Below, one piece after another: positions 45,081 to 53,874 of a DNA stretch of 64,000 nucleotides. The stretch is taken from positions 186,001 to 250,000 of the forward strand of contig NZ_BMWC01000003.1 of assembly GCF_014651035.1 (NCBI RefSeq), given 5' to 3'. Position numbers and translations under genes: made by a program. Each line of letters starts with the position of its first letter. Position 1 is the stretch's first letter. The notes beneath the pieces are model-generated. The model saw only the letters and a list, made by a program, of their open reading frames with translations. It was not told the DNA's origin and made no database searches. This stretch comes from Streptomyces lomondensis. Lineage in GTDB: Bacteria; Actinomycetota; Actinomycetes; Streptomycetales; Streptomycetaceae.

Positions 45081-45109
45081 TGAAAGGCACTCCGAAACCT
45101 TGGTATTGT
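45081..45109 (+). promoter_or_regulatory. Probable promoter of tRNA-Leu
   Basis: TGAAAG (45081-45086) and TATTGT (45104-45109) are spaced 17 bp, about 48 bp before the tRNA. The AT-rich TATTGTTGT stands out from its surroundings. This fits a vegetative sigma-factor promoter, though the -35 match is modest. Confidence 0.45.
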
Positions 45110-45157
45110 TGTCCCTGTCGCCGCGGGGAACACCCCTGGCAAGGCGACGGACACCTC

Positions 45158-45242
45158 GTCCGGGTGGCGGAATGGCAGACGCGCTAGCTTGAGGTGCTAG
45201 TGCCCTTTATCGGGCGTGGGGGTTCAAGTCCCCCCTCGGACA
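45158..45242 (+). tRNA. tRNA-Leu (anticodon GAG)
   Basis: The 85-nt cloverleaf has acceptor stem GTCCGGG/CTCGGAC (one G-T pair) and the discriminator A. The D arm region is GTGGCGGAATGGCAGACGC. The anticodon arm is CTAGC-TTGAGGT-GCTAG, giving GAG. A long variable arm (TGCCCTTTATCGGGCG) marks it as class II, and the T arm is GGGGGTTCAAGTCCCCC. The 3' CCA is not encoded. It reads CUC and CUU codons. Confidence 0.95.
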
Positions 45243-45250
45243 CGGACACG

Positions 45251-45283
45251 AAGGTGCCGACCAGATCATGGTCGGCACCTTTT
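45251..45283 (+). terminator. Rho-independent terminator after tRNA-Leu
   Basis: AAGGTGCCGACC pairs with GGTCGGCACCTT over a seven-base loop and is followed by further T residues. It starts eight bases after the tRNA. It is the only terminator in the window with a clear T-run. Confidence 0.9.
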
Positions 45284-45337
45284 CTCGTGCGGTCGCTTTC
45301 TCGGTTTTCGGTCGCTTTCGGATGCCGTCGACGCGCG

Positions 45338-46588
45338 CTACGTACCCGATCCGTCACGCCCGGCGACCTGGCGTGCGGCGACGACCATGACGACGGTGGC
45401 CGCCAGGGTGATGCCGGCGCCGACGTAGAGCGGTGAGGCGTAGCCGAAGCCCGCGGTGATGGCCAGGCCCCCGAGCCAGGCGCCGAGCGCGTTGCCGACG
45501 TTGGACGCGGACACGTTGGCGCTCGCGGCCAGTGCCGCCCCATGGGCGAAGTCGGTGACGCGAGTGATCATGCCGGGCACACTGGCGAACCCGGTCACCC
45601 CCAGCGCGAACACCAGCACGACCGAGGCGACGGGGCTTTCGGCCAGCAGACCGAACAGGGCCAGGGTGACGGTCAGTGCGAGCAGGGCGAGGACCAGGGC
45701 CCGGTCCCGGTCGCGGTCGGCCGCGCGCCCGCCGATCAGGTTCCCGACGACCAGACCGACGCCGTACACCATCAGCAGCCAGGCGACATCGTCCGGGGCG
45801 AAGCCGCTGACCTCGGTGAACGTGTAGGCGATGTAGCTGAACGCGCCGAACATCCCGCCGTAGCCGAGCGCGGTGGCCGTCAGCGTCAGCCAGACCTGCC
45901 AGGACCGGAACGCCCGCACCTGAGCGGCCAGGCCGAGGGGCTGCACCGGGTCGGCACCGTCCCCCGTCCTCTCCTGCGGCCGGCCCGCCCACGCGGGGAC
46001 GAGGGCGGCGATACCCGCCAGCGCGAGCACGCCGATCGCGGTGACCGCCCAGAACGCCGCCCGCCAGCCCCAGCGCTCGCCGACCAGCGCGCCGAACGGC
46101 ACGCCCAGCACGTTCGCGACGGTCAGTCCGGCGAACATGATCGCCACGGCCTGGGACTTCTTCTCCGGCGCGACCAGGCTGCGCGCGACCAGCGAGCCGA
46201 TCCCGAAGAACGAACCGTGGCACAGCGCCGCGACGATCCGCCCGAGCAGCATCACCTGGTAGTTCGGCGCGATCGCGGACAGCAGGTTGCCGAGGACGAA
46301 CAGCGCCACCAGGCCGACCAGGACCTGCTTGCGCGGCAGCCGTGCCGTCGCCGCGGTCAGCGCGATGGCCCCGACCGCGACACTCAGCGCGTACCCGGAG
46401 ATCAGCCAGCCCGCAGCCGCCTCGGACACCGCGAAACTCGACGCCACCTGCGGCAGCAGCCCGGCGATCAGGAACTCGGTCAGCCCGATGCCGAACCCAC
46501 CGAGCGCCAGCGCGACCAGCCCGCTCGGCATCCGCCGCCGCTCGGAGCCGGGCTTCTGTAACACGCGTATGGGGCTGTCGTCGCTCAT
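45338..46588 (-). CDS. MFS drug-efflux-type transporter
   Basis: The 416-residue twelve-helix protein begins after a short basic segment with ALALGGFGIGLTEFLIAGLLPQVASSF. The loop motif ALTAATARLPRKQVLVG and LLGRIVAALCHGSFFGIGSLVARSLV match the AraJ/chloramphenicol-efflux (Cmx) group of drug:H+ antiporters. The start at ATG 46588 follows AAGGG; the frame remains open upstream through a decayed region. Exported substrates are unknown. It stands alone, downstream of gene remnants. Confidence 0.88.
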   Translation of the reverse strand: MSDDSPIRVLQKPGSERRRMPSGLVALALGGFGIGLTEFLIAGLLPQVASSFAVSEAAAGWLISGYALSVAVGAIALTAATARLPRKQVLVGLVALFVLGNLLSAIAPNYQVMLLGRIVAALCHGSFFGIGSLVARSLVAPEKKSQAVAIMFAGLTVANVLGVPFGALVGERWGWRAAFWAVTAIGVLALAGIAALVPAWAGRPQERTGDGADPVQPLGLAAQVRAFRSWQVWLTLTATALGYGGMFGAFSYIAYTFTEVSGFAPDDVAWLLMVYGVGLVVGNLIGGRAADRDRDRALVLALLALTVTLALFGLLAESPVASVVLVFALGVTGFASVPGMITRVTDFAHGAALAASANVSASNVGNALGAWLGGLAITAGFGYASPLYVGAGITLAATVVMVVAARQVAGRDGSGT

Positions 46589-46718
46589 ATGCCCTTGGTT
46601 GCCTTTCGGGAGGGTTCGGGTGGATTGGGGGCGCGGTCGGCTCCGGCTTGCGAGCCACACGGCCCGGGTCGGCTCATGGTCCCACTCACACCTCTGGCGG
46701 TGGGGCCCATTAATGTCT

Positions 46719-46753
<35 letters not shown>

Positions 46754-46755
46754 TC

Positions 46756-46854
46756 GAGCCGGGCGTGCAGCGCGGCGTACCGGCCGCCGCGCGCCGCCAG
46801 TTCGGCGTGCCCGCCCCGCTCGACGACGCGTCCCTCCTCCATGACCCGTGCCCT
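46756..46854 (-). pseudogene. C-terminal fragment of an ABC transporter ATPase
   Basis: Thirty-odd codons read RARVMEEGRVVERGGHAELAARGG and then RYAALHARL. This is the ending of ABC exporter ATPases, normally after the switch His (VMEEGRVVERGTHEEL). No ATPase core precedes it on this strand, so it is a remnant. Confidence 0.65.
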
Positions 46855-46888
46855 GCACCACGGGCTGCGCCAGCCGGCCGCGCCCCCA

Positions 46889-46984
46889 GGCGGCAGCATC
46901 GAGGCGCTCGACGCGCACATGCAGGAGGGGAACCGCTGGCTCGCGTCGGTCCTGAAGACCCTGACCCCCGGAGCGCGGCGTGCT
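46889..46984 (+). pseudogene. C-terminal fragment, possibly of a transcriptional regulator
   Basis: The reading GGSIEALDAHMQEGNRWL then ASVLKTLTPGARRA looks like the last helices of a small regulator or similar protein. The frame before and after it lacks coding character. The family identification is weak. Confidence 0.3.
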
Positions 46985-47068
46985 GGGACCGGCCACCGGC
47001 GCTGCGGCTGTCACCACCGCGGCGGCTGACGGGGGGAGCTGGAGACGTCGAAGTGCCGGTGGGGCCCT

Positions 47069-48931
47069 TCAGCCCCGGTACCCCCGCAGCTTGCGGTACA
47101 GCGTCGCCCGGCCTATCCCCAGCGCCGCCGCTGCGCGGGCCTTGTTGCCGCCGTGGCGGCGCAGTGCCTCCAGGATCGCGGCGCGCTCGGCGTGCTCCAT
47201 CGGGCTGAGGGGCCGCGCGGCCGGTCCGTCCCGCAGGGTGTCCGGCAGTTCCGCCCGGCGGACGGGGCCGGACAGCCGGCGGTTCTCCGCCAGGGCCCGG
47301 ACGACGTGGGCCAGTTCGGTGACGTTCCCGGGCCACGGGTACAGCTCCAGCGCGCGCAGGGCGTCCAGGGTCCAGGTCAGGGGCGGCTGGCCGGGCGCCG
47401 GGCGGGGCGCCAGGGCCGGCAGCAGCTCCCGTATGTCCTCGGTGCGTTCGCGCAGCGGGGGCAGGGTCACCGAGCGGGCGGACAGCTTGTCCAGCAGGCG
47501 CTGGAGGCAGGGGCCGACCGGCGCGCCGGGCGTGTGGGTGACCAGCAGCGGGGCGTCCGGGTGCGTGTCGAGCAGGGCGTTGAGCGCGGCCACGCCGGGC
47601 TGGGCGAGGCGCTCGGCGTGCCGGAGCAGGAGCGGTCGGTCGGCCCGCCACGCGGACAGGGCCCGGTCGAGCCCGGCGTCCTGCGCGGCGTCGGCGACCA
47701 GGACGTCACCCGGCCCCAGCAACTCCCGTGCCAGGGCCGACTTTCCGGTCCCGCGCTCACCGGTCAGCAGCAGCGGCTCCCGCGAACGCGTCAGGTCGAC
47801 CGCACGTCCGACGGCGTGCCGCCACGGCACCGAGGTACCGGCCAGGGTGACTGGTGGGGGAGGCGAGCCCGGCACTGAAGGCGCCGGATCGTCGAGCGGT
47901 TCCAGGACGGCCACGATCCCGATGACGGTGCCGTCCAGACACACCGGGGTGAGGTGCGCGGTGCAACCGGCCTCCTCGGGCAACACCGCGAACTCGGGCA
48001 CCGTGGCTCCGTCGGGCAGTACGGCCGTCCCGTCGGACACCGTCCCCATTCCGGCCGTCCCCGTCCCCTCGGGCACCTCCGCGGTGCCAGGGGCCCCCGA
48101 GACCCCCACATGCCGCGCGCCCACCGCCGTCCGCTCCAGCGCTTCCAGCGCCTCAGGCGTGAGCAATCCCCGCGCCGTGCCGCTGATCAGCCGATTGCGG
48201 CCGTCGAGCGCGGCCACGGCCCGGTCCTTGCCCTGCGCCGCCCGCAGATACGCGTCGAGCAGCACCCGCTCGGCCCGCCCCGCCCGTGCGCGCAGCTCCG
48301 TCTCGACGGCCGCGGCGGTGGCCTCGGCGAGTGCGGCCTGCGGGTGGGGCGGACGCGCGGTGCACGGCCGCGACGCGACGGTCAGCGTGCCGAGCACCTG
48401 GCCGGTGTCCGGGGCGAGCACCGGGACGCTCACGGCGGACACGTCCTGCCACCGGTCGAGGAAGTGCTCGGGCCCGTGCACCTCGGCCCGCCGCCGGGTG
48501 CGCAGGGCGAGGGCCGCGCTGTTGTTGCCGACGTCCTGCTCGGAGAGGACGGGGCACGGGTCGAGCCCGGGCACGCTCCCCGCCGTCCACAGCACGCGCA
48601 GCCGCTCGTCGGTCAGGACGAGCAGTGCCCGGTCCGTACCCAGGGCGGGAGCGACCCGGTCGAGCACCGGCCGGGCCGCGTCGAGCAGCGCCGACTCCAC
48701 CGGCACCGGCCGTACCGGATCCTCGGCCGGCTCCGTCAAGTCGTGCCGCACCCCGAAGAACCGGGCCCGCCGCCACGCCGCGACGACCTCCTCCGGCACG
48801 CCCCCCGGCAACTGACCCCCCGCCAGGAACCGCTCGCGAGCGAGACGCAGCGAGGGCCGGGGGGTGGCCGCGGCGGTGGCTGCGGTGGTCGTTGCGGGGG
48901 TGGCTGCGGAGGAGGGCTCTGTCGTGGTCAC
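47069..48931 (-). CDS. AcoR-like Fis-family regulator without a sigma-54 interaction loop
   Basis: The 620-residue protein has a GAF-like sensor region (residues about 60-330, with VPVLAPDTGQVLGTLTV). A reduced AAA+ region follows with Walker A (LLLTGERGTGKSALARELL), then LELYPWPGNVTELAHVVRAL. It ends in a Fis helix-turn-helix (HGGNKARAAAALGIGRATLYRKL). The GAFTGA loop that contacts sigma-54 is absent and the Walker B region is degraded (RPLLLRHAERL). It diverges from the hydroxyquinol genes, and the palindrome at 49008-49028 lies between. It probably senses an aromatic compound. GTG 48931 is the chosen start; GTG 48940 is possible. Confidence 0.85.
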   Translation of the reverse strand: MTTTEPSSAATPATTTAATAAATPRPSLRLARERFLAGGQLPGGVPEEVVAAWRRARFFGVRHDLTEPAEDPVRPVPVESALLDAARPVLDRVAPALGTDRALLVLTDERLRVLWTAGSVPGLDPCPVLSEQDVGNNSAALALRTRRRAEVHGPEHFLDRWQDVSAVSVPVLAPDTGQVLGTLTVASRPCTARPPHPQAALAEATAAAVETELRARAGRAERVLLDAYLRAAQGKDRAVAALDGRNRLISGTARGLLTPEALEALERTAVGARHVGVSGAPGTAEVPEGTGTAGMGTVSDGTAVLPDGATVPEFAVLPEEAGCTAHLTPVCLDGTVIGIVAVLEPLDDPAPSVPGSPPPPVTLAGTSVPWRHAVGRAVDLTRSREPLLLTGERGTGKSALARELLGPGDVLVADAAQDAGLDRALSAWRADRPLLLRHAERLAQPGVAALNALLDTHPDAPLLVTHTPGAPVGPCLQRLLDKLSARSVTLPPLRERTEDIRELLPALAPRPAPGQPPLTWTLDALRALELYPWPGNVTELAHVVRALAENRRLSGPVRRAELPDTLRDGPAARPLSPMEHAERAAILEALRRHGGNKARAAAALGIGRATLYRKLRGYRG

Positions 48932-49007
48932 GGCATCCACACCGTAGCGGGTTCGGTTGAACGGGCAACAACCACCCGTGCCCGGAGCCCCACGCCCCGC
49001 CCTGTGA

Positions 49008-49028
49008 GGTGTCTCGTAATGAGACACC
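49008..49028. promoter_or_regulatory. Operator GGTGTCTC-N5-GAGACACC
   Basis: This perfect 8-bp inverted repeat with spacer GTAAT lies in the divergent gap, 39 bp before the monooxygenase ATG and 77 bp from the regulator start. A near-identical copy occurs at 53738-53754. It is the likely binding site of the Fis-type regulator. Confidence 0.65.
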
Positions 49029-49066
49029 CGCACCCCGCCCGACCGCTCCACGATCATGAACGCGAG

Positions 49067-50842
49067 ATGTCCGCCCCCATATCCCCCCCGCATGAGCGCC
49101 CCGTGTCCACCGTCGTCGAGACCGACGTCCTGATCGTGGGCAGCGGCCCCGCCGGTGCCTCCGCCGCGCTCGCCCTCAGCACCTACGGCGTGCCGACCAT
49201 CGTGGTGACCCGCTACGCGAGCCTCGCCGACACCCCCCGCGCGCACATCACCAACCAGCGCACCATGGAGGTGCTGCGCGACCTCGGCGTCGAACAGGAG
49301 GTCGTCGCGCAGGCCACCCCGCAGCACCTGATGGGCAACACGACCTTCTGCACCAGCCTGGCCGGCGAGGAACTGGGCCGCGTCCGCTCCTGGGGCAACG
49401 ACCCGCTCGCGCAGGCCGAGCACGAACTCGCCAGTCCCACCCGCATGTGCGACATGCCGCAGCACCTCATGGAGCCGGTCCTCGTCAACGCCGCCGTCGC
49501 CCGCGGCGCCCGCCTGCGCTTCGAGACCGAGTACCTCTCCCACACCCAGGACGCCGACGGCGTCACGGCCACCGTCCGCGACCGGCTGCGCGGGGACACG
49601 TACGAGATCCGCGCCAAGTACCTGATCGGCGCCGACGGCGGACGCTCGAAGGTCGCCGCGGACGCCGGGCTGCCGATGGGCGGACAGATGGGCGTGGCCG
49701 GCAGCATCAACATCGTCTTCGAGGCGGACCTGACGCGGTACACCGCCCACCGCCCCTCCACCCTCTACTGGGTCCTCGCCCCCGGCGCGACGGTCGGCGG
49801 CATCGGCGCGGGCCTGGTGCGCTGCGTCCGCCCCTGGAACGAGTGGCTGATCGTGTGGGGGTACGACGTCGGCGCGGGCGCGCCCGACCTGACCACCGAG
49901 TACGCCGAGTCGATCGTCCGCAAGCTCGTCGGCGACGACGACATCCCGGTGACGATCAAGTCGTCGTCGGCGTGGACCGTCAACGAGATGTACGCCGAGC
50001 GGTACGCGAACGGCCGGGTCTTCTGCGCCGGCGACGCCGTGCACCGGCACCCGCCGTCCAACGGCCTCGGCTCCAACACCTCCATCCAGGACGCCTACAA
50101 CCTGGCCTGGAAGCTCAAGCTCGTCCTCGACGGCACCGCCCACCCGAGGCTCCTCGACAGCTACACCGCCGAGCGCGCCCCGGTCGGCCGGCAGATCGTC
50201 ACCCGCGCCAACCAGTCCATCCGCGAGACCGCCCCCGTCTTCGAGGCCCTCGACGGGCTCTCCCCGCAGACCCCCGAGCAACTGTGGGCCAACATCGCCG
50301 CCCGCAAGGACGCCACCGGGGCCGCCGAGAAGCAGCGCACCCGCCTGCGGGAGGCGATCGCCTTCAAGGTGTACGAGTTCAACGCGCACGGCGTCGACCT
50401 CAACCAGCGCTACGCCTCCGCCGCGATCGTCCCGGACGGCACACCCGACCCCGGCTTCACCCGCGACCCCGAACTGCACCACCAGCCGTCCTCCCGCCCC
50501 GGCGCCCGCCTCCCACACGCCTGGATCACCTCCGGCACCCGCACCCTCTCCACCCTCGACACGGTCGGCCGGGGCCGCTTCACCCTGCTGACCGGCATCG
50601 GGGGAGAGGACTGGGTGCGGGCGGCCGAGGCCCAGGACGTCGAGATCGCCACCGTGGTGATCGGCCCGGGGCAGCAGTACGAGGACCCGTACGGCGACTG
50701 GGCACGCCTGCGCGAGATCCCCGACGCGGGCGCCCTGCTGGTCCGCCCGGACGGTTTCGTCGCCTTCCGGCACGCCTCCGCCACCCCGGACGCCGGGGAA
50801 CTGCTGGGCGGCGCGCTGCGGCGGATCCTCGGACACACCTGA
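49067..50842 (+). CDS. FAD-dependent phenol-type monooxygenase
   Basis: The 591-residue group A flavoprotein hydroxylase has the FAD dinucleotide motif TDVLIVGSGPAGASAALALS, the mid-protein GADGGRSKVA, and the second FAD motif GRVFCAGDAVHRHPPSNGLG. A thioredoxin-like C-terminal domain follows, as in phenol 2-monooxygenase and 2,4-dichlorophenol hydroxylase. It would ortho-hydroxylate a phenol with NAD(P)H and O2. Since the next two genes handle hydroxyquinol, resorcinol or a related dihydroxybenzene is the probable substrate. ATG 49067 has a weak ribosome site. Confidence 0.9.
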   Translation: MSAPISPPHERPVSTVVETDVLIVGSGPAGASAALALSTYGVPTIVVTRYASLADTPRAHITNQRTMEVLRDLGVEQEVVAQATPQHLMGNTTFCTSLAGEELGRVRSWGNDPLAQAEHELASPTRMCDMPQHLMEPVLVNAAVARGARLRFETEYLSHTQDADGVTATVRDRLRGDTYEIRAKYLIGADGGRSKVAADAGLPMGGQMGVAGSINIVFEADLTRYTAHRPSTLYWVLAPGATVGGIGAGLVRCVRPWNEWLIVWGYDVGAGAPDLTTEYAESIVRKLVGDDDIPVTIKSSSAWTVNEMYAERYANGRVFCAGDAVHRHPPSNGLGSNTSIQDAYNLAWKLKLVLDGTAHPRLLDSYTAERAPVGRQIVTRANQSIRETAPVFEALDGLSPQTPEQLWANIAARKDATGAAEKQRTRLREAIAFKVYEFNAHGVDLNQRYASAAIVPDGTPDPGFTRDPELHHQPSSRPGARLPHAWITSGTRTLSTLDTVGRGRFTLLTGIGGEDWVRAAEAQDVEIATVVIGPGQQYEDPYGDWARLREIPDAGALLVRPDGFVAFRHASATPDAGELLGGALRRILGHT

Positions 50843-50889
50843 GCGCGCGCCATCATGGAAGAAGCGCACGCCGACGACGAGGAGCGGGG

Positions 50890-51759
50890 ATGACCACCGA
50901 CGCGACCGGGACCGGCGTCACCGAGCAGGCCCTCGCCAGCCTCCGCACGACGGCCGATCCGCGGCTGCGCGAACTGCTCACGGCGCTCGTCCGCCACCTG
51001 CACGACTTCGCACGCGAGACACGGCTCACCCAGGAGGAGTGGGAGCAGGCGGTCGCCTTCCTGACCGCGACCGGACAGGCCTGCACCGACACCCGGCAGG
51101 AGTTCATCCTGCTGTCGGACGTGCTCGGCCTCTCCATGCTCGTCGAGACCCTCCACGGCCACCACGCGCCCGGAGCCACCGAGTCGACCGTGCTCGGCCC
51201 CTTCCACCTGACCGAGTCGCCGGTCCGCGCACTCGGCGACGACATCGACCTGGTCGGCGGCGGCCAGCCCTGCGTGGTCAGCGGCCGGGTGCGCTCCGCG
51301 GACGGCACGCCGCTGCCCGGCGCCCGCGTCGACGTCTGGCAGGCCGACGACCAGGGCTTCTACGACGTCCAGCAGCCCGGCGTGCAGCCCCCCGGCAACG
51401 GACGCGGGCTGTTCACCGCCGACGCAGAGGGCCGCTTCTGGTTCCGCACCTGCGTCCCGGCGGCGTATCCCATCCCCACCGACGGCCCGGTCGGCGCCCT
51501 GCTGCGCGCGACCGGGCGGCACCCGTACCGCCCCGCGCACATCCACTTCATCGCGACGGCCGAGGGCCACACGCCCGTCACCACGCACATCTTCGTCGCC
51601 GGCGGCGACTACCTCGACTCCGACGCGGTGTTCGCGGTGAAGCGGAGCCTGGTCAAGGACTTCGCGGAGACCGACGACCCCGCCCTGGCCCGGGAGTTCG
51701 GCGTACCGAACCCCTTCCGGCACGCCGGCTTCGACCTCGTCCTGGAGCGCACCCCATGA
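50890..51759 (+). CDS. Intradiol dioxygenase, probable hydroxyquinol 1,2-dioxygenase
   Basis: The 289-residue enzyme has the N-terminal dimerisation helices of catechol/hydroxyquinol dioxygenases (residues about 20-95). The iron ligands are Tyr158, Tyr193, His217 and His219 (DDQGFYDVQ, AAYPIPTDGPVG, RPAHIHF). The length and the following maleylacetate reductase favour hydroxyquinol as substrate, giving maleylacetate. GGAGCGGGG precedes the ATG; the gene overlaps the next by four bases. Confidence 0.92.
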   Translation: MTTDATGTGVTEQALASLRTTADPRLRELLTALVRHLHDFARETRLTQEEWEQAVAFLTATGQACTDTRQEFILLSDVLGLSMLVETLHGHHAPGATESTVLGPFHLTESPVRALGDDIDLVGGGQPCVVSGRVRSADGTPLPGARVDVWQADDQGFYDVQQPGVQPPGNGRGLFTADAEGRFWFRTCVPAAYPIPTDGPVGALLRATGRHPYRPAHIHFIATAEGHTPVTTHIFVAGGDYLDSDAVFAVKRSLVKDFAETDDPALAREFGVPNPFRHAGFDLVLERTP

Positions 51760-52847
51760 TGTTCCAGCAGGAGTTCACGTACGAGACCCGGCCCGTGCGG
51801 GTCGTGTTCCGGCCCGGCGCCGCCGTCACCGCGACCCCGGGCGAGGCCGCGCGCCTGGGGCTGCGGCGGCTGCTCGTGGTGTGCGGCAGCCGGGGCGAGC
51901 GCGTCGCCCGGTCGGTCGCGGACGCGCTCGGCGACAGCTGCGTGGGACTGCACCCCTGGGCCCGGATGCACGTGCCCGTCGAGGACGCCGACCGGGCCGT
52001 CGCGGCGGTCCGCGCGGCCGGGGCGGACGGCTGCGTCGCGGTCGGCGGCGGCTCCGCGATCGGGCTCGGCAAGGCGATCGCCCTGCGCACCGGACTGCCG
52101 CTGATCGCCGTGCCGTCGACCTACTCCGGCTCCGAGATGACCCCGGTCTGGGGCCTGACCGAGCACGGCACCAAGCGCACCGGCCGCGACCCCGTCGTCC
52201 AGCCCCGCTGCGTCGTCTACGACCCCCGGCTCACCCTGTCCCTGCCCGTCCCGCTGACGGTGACCAGCGGCGTCAACGCCCTCGCACACGCCGTCGAGGC
52301 GCTGTACGCCCCGGACGTCTCGCCGCTGGTCTCCGTCATGGCCGAGGAGGGCGTGCGGGCGATGGCCGAGGCGCTGCCGCTGCTGGCCGCCGGCCCCGAG
52401 GACCTGGAGGCGCGCAGCCGAGCGCTGTACGCGGCGTGGCTGTGCGGCGCGTGCCTGGGCGCCACCACGATGGGGCTGCATCACAAGGTCTGCCACGTGC
52501 TGGGCGGCACCTACGGACTGCCGCACGCCGAGACGCACACCGTGGTCCTGCCCCACGCCCTCGCGTACAACGCCCCCGCCGCGCCGCAGGCGCTGACGGT
52601 CCTGCGCCGGGCGCTCGACGCCGACGACGTGCCGCGCGCCCTGTGGGAGCTGTCCGGACGCCTCGGCGCACCCCGCTCCCTCGCCGAACTCGGCCTGCCG
52701 GAAGGCGAGGTGGCCCCGGCGGCGACCCGGGTCGCGGGCGAGCCGTACGCCAACCCGCGCCCGGTGACGGCGGACGGTGTGCGGGCCGTGCTGCGGGCGG
52801 CGTACGAGGGCGCCCCTCCGGAGCCCGCAGACGGGACTGCCGTATAG
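51756..52847 (+). CDS. Maleylacetate reductase
   Basis: The 363-residue iron-containing-ADH-family protein has the NAD-binding GGGSAIGLGKAIALRTG and VPSTYSGSEMTPVWGLTE. The metal-site region GVNALAHAVEALY and later GLHHKVCHVLGGTYGLPHAETH are also present. These are maleylacetate reductase signatures. It reduces maleylacetate to 3-oxoadipate, completing the hydroxyquinol route to the beta-ketoadipate pathway, whose later genes are not in this window. ATGATG at 51756 overlaps the dioxygenase stop. Confidence 0.93.
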   Translation: MMFQQEFTYETRPVRVVFRPGAAVTATPGEAARLGLRRLLVVCGSRGERVARSVADALGDSCVGLHPWARMHVPVEDADRAVAAVRAAGADGCVAVGGGSAIGLGKAIALRTGLPLIAVPSTYSGSEMTPVWGLTEHGTKRTGRDPVVQPRCVVYDPRLTLSLPVPLTVTSGVNALAHAVEALYAPDVSPLVSVMAEEGVRAMAEALPLLAAGPEDLEARSRALYAAWLCGACLGATTMGLHHKVCHVLGGTYGLPHAETHTVVLPHALAYNAPAAPQALTVLRRALDADDVPRALWELSGRLGAPRSLAELGLPEGEVAPAATRVAGEPYANPRPVTADGVRAVLRAAYEGAPPEPADGTAV

Positions 52848-52878
52848 GCCCTTGCGGACAGAAGGTGACCGCAAGGGC
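52848..52878. promoter_or_regulatory. 10-bp inverted repeat upstream of the NmrA-like gene
   Basis: GCCCTTGCGG (52848-52857) and CCGCAAGGGC (52869-52878) are perfect arms around an 11-base spacer. The left arm begins immediately after the maleylacetate reductase stop and the right arm ends 15 bases before the next ATG. It could be a terminator for the aromatic operon or an operator for the NmrA gene. Confidence 0.5.
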
Positions 52879-52893
52879 TCCTACGGTCGTGGC

Positions 52894-53736
52894 ATGACTC
52901 AGACGCAGAAGATCCTTGTCACCGGCGCCACCGGCACCGTCGGCCGCCAGGTCGTCGCGGAACTGCTCGCCCGGGGCCACGAGGTCCGCGCCCTCACGCG
53001 GGACGCCGCGAAGGCCGCCCTCCCGCCCGGTGTCGAGATCGTCGAGGGCGACCTGACCGCCCCGGACGGCCTGGGCCCGGCCCTGGAGGGGATCACCGGC
53101 CTCCACCTGATCACCTTCGGAGGGGCCGCCTTCACTCCGCTGGAGACCGGCCCGCGCATCCTGGAACTGGCCCGCTCCGCCGGAGTCCGCCGGATCACCG
53201 TGCTGCACGGCGGCGGGCCCACCCCGCTGGAGGACGCGGTGCGTGCCGACGACGAGGTGAGCTGGACCGTGCTCATGCCGGTCGAGTTCATGGCCAACGC
53301 CCTGGAGTGGGCGGACGGGATCGCGGCCTCGGGCGAGGTCCGGGAGCCGTTCGTCGACCGCCTCAGCGCCATGGTCCACGAGGGCGACATCGGCGCCGTC
53401 GCCGCGGTCGCGCTCACCGAGGAGGGGCACGCGGGCCAGGAGTACGTGATCACCGGCCCCGAGGTGCTCACCGTCGGCGACAAGGTGAAGACGATCGCGG
53501 CCGCGGCCGGCCGGGAGATCACCCTGGTCGAGCTGACCGAGGAGGAGGCGATCGCGCGGTGGCGGGCGGCGTTCCTCCCGGAGGACGTCATCGGCTTCCT
53601 GCTGGAGGCGTACGGGAACACCCCCGAGGTGGGCCGTACGGTCGCCGGCACCGTCGAGAAGGTCACCGGCCGCCCGGCGCGCACCTTCGCCCAGTGGGCC
53701 GCGGAGCACGCGGACGTCTTCAGGGAGCGGTCCTGA
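52894..53736 (+). CDS. NmrA-like NAD(P)-binding protein (atypical SDR)
   Basis: The 280-residue Rossmann protein opens with KILVTGATGTVGRQVVAELLARGHEVRALTRD and has DLTAPDGLGPALEGI and VLMPVEFMANALEWAD. This is the NmrA/HSCARG group of atypical short-chain dehydrogenases, which lack the catalytic Tyr-Lys pair. Members often act as redox sensors or reduce quinones. No substrate is implied by context. It starts 46 bases after the aromatic operon, with an inverted repeat between. Confidence 0.88.
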   Translation: MTQTQKILVTGATGTVGRQVVAELLARGHEVRALTRDAAKAALPPGVEIVEGDLTAPDGLGPALEGITGLHLITFGGAAFTPLETGPRILELARSAGVRRITVLHGGGPTPLEDAVRADDEVSWTVLMPVEFMANALEWADGIAASGEVREPFVDRLSAMVHEGDIGAVAAVALTEEGHAGQEYVITGPEVLTVGDKVKTIAAAAGREITLVELTEEEAIARWRAAFLPEDVIGFLLEAYGNTPEVGRTVAGTVEKVTGRPARTFAQWAAEHADVFRERS

Positions 53737-53737
53737 C

Positions 53738-53754
53738 TGTCTCGTATTGAGACA
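53738..53754. promoter_or_regulatory. Second TGTCTC-N5-GAGACA operator
   Basis: TGTCTCGTATTGAGACA differs from the 49010-49026 core by one spacer base. It begins just after the NmrA stop and lies 121 bp before the YceI ATG. The match suggests that the Fis-type regulator at 47069 also controls the YceI gene. Confidence 0.6.
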
Positions 53755-53874
53755 CCCGTGGCGAAGCCCGGTCCGTCAGGATCGACGAGGGGGTGTGACC
53801 GCAGCAAGGTGCGGGCGTGCGGCGTGCGCGGAACCGCCGCCGTACGCCCGCACACCCGAAGAAAGGTGAACCAC

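Noticed and set aside
47069..50869. Very long open frame extending the Fis-type regulator past 48931
   Set aside because: The extension is antisense to the FAD monooxygenase and shows no domain; the GTG at 48931 sits at the expected N-terminus.
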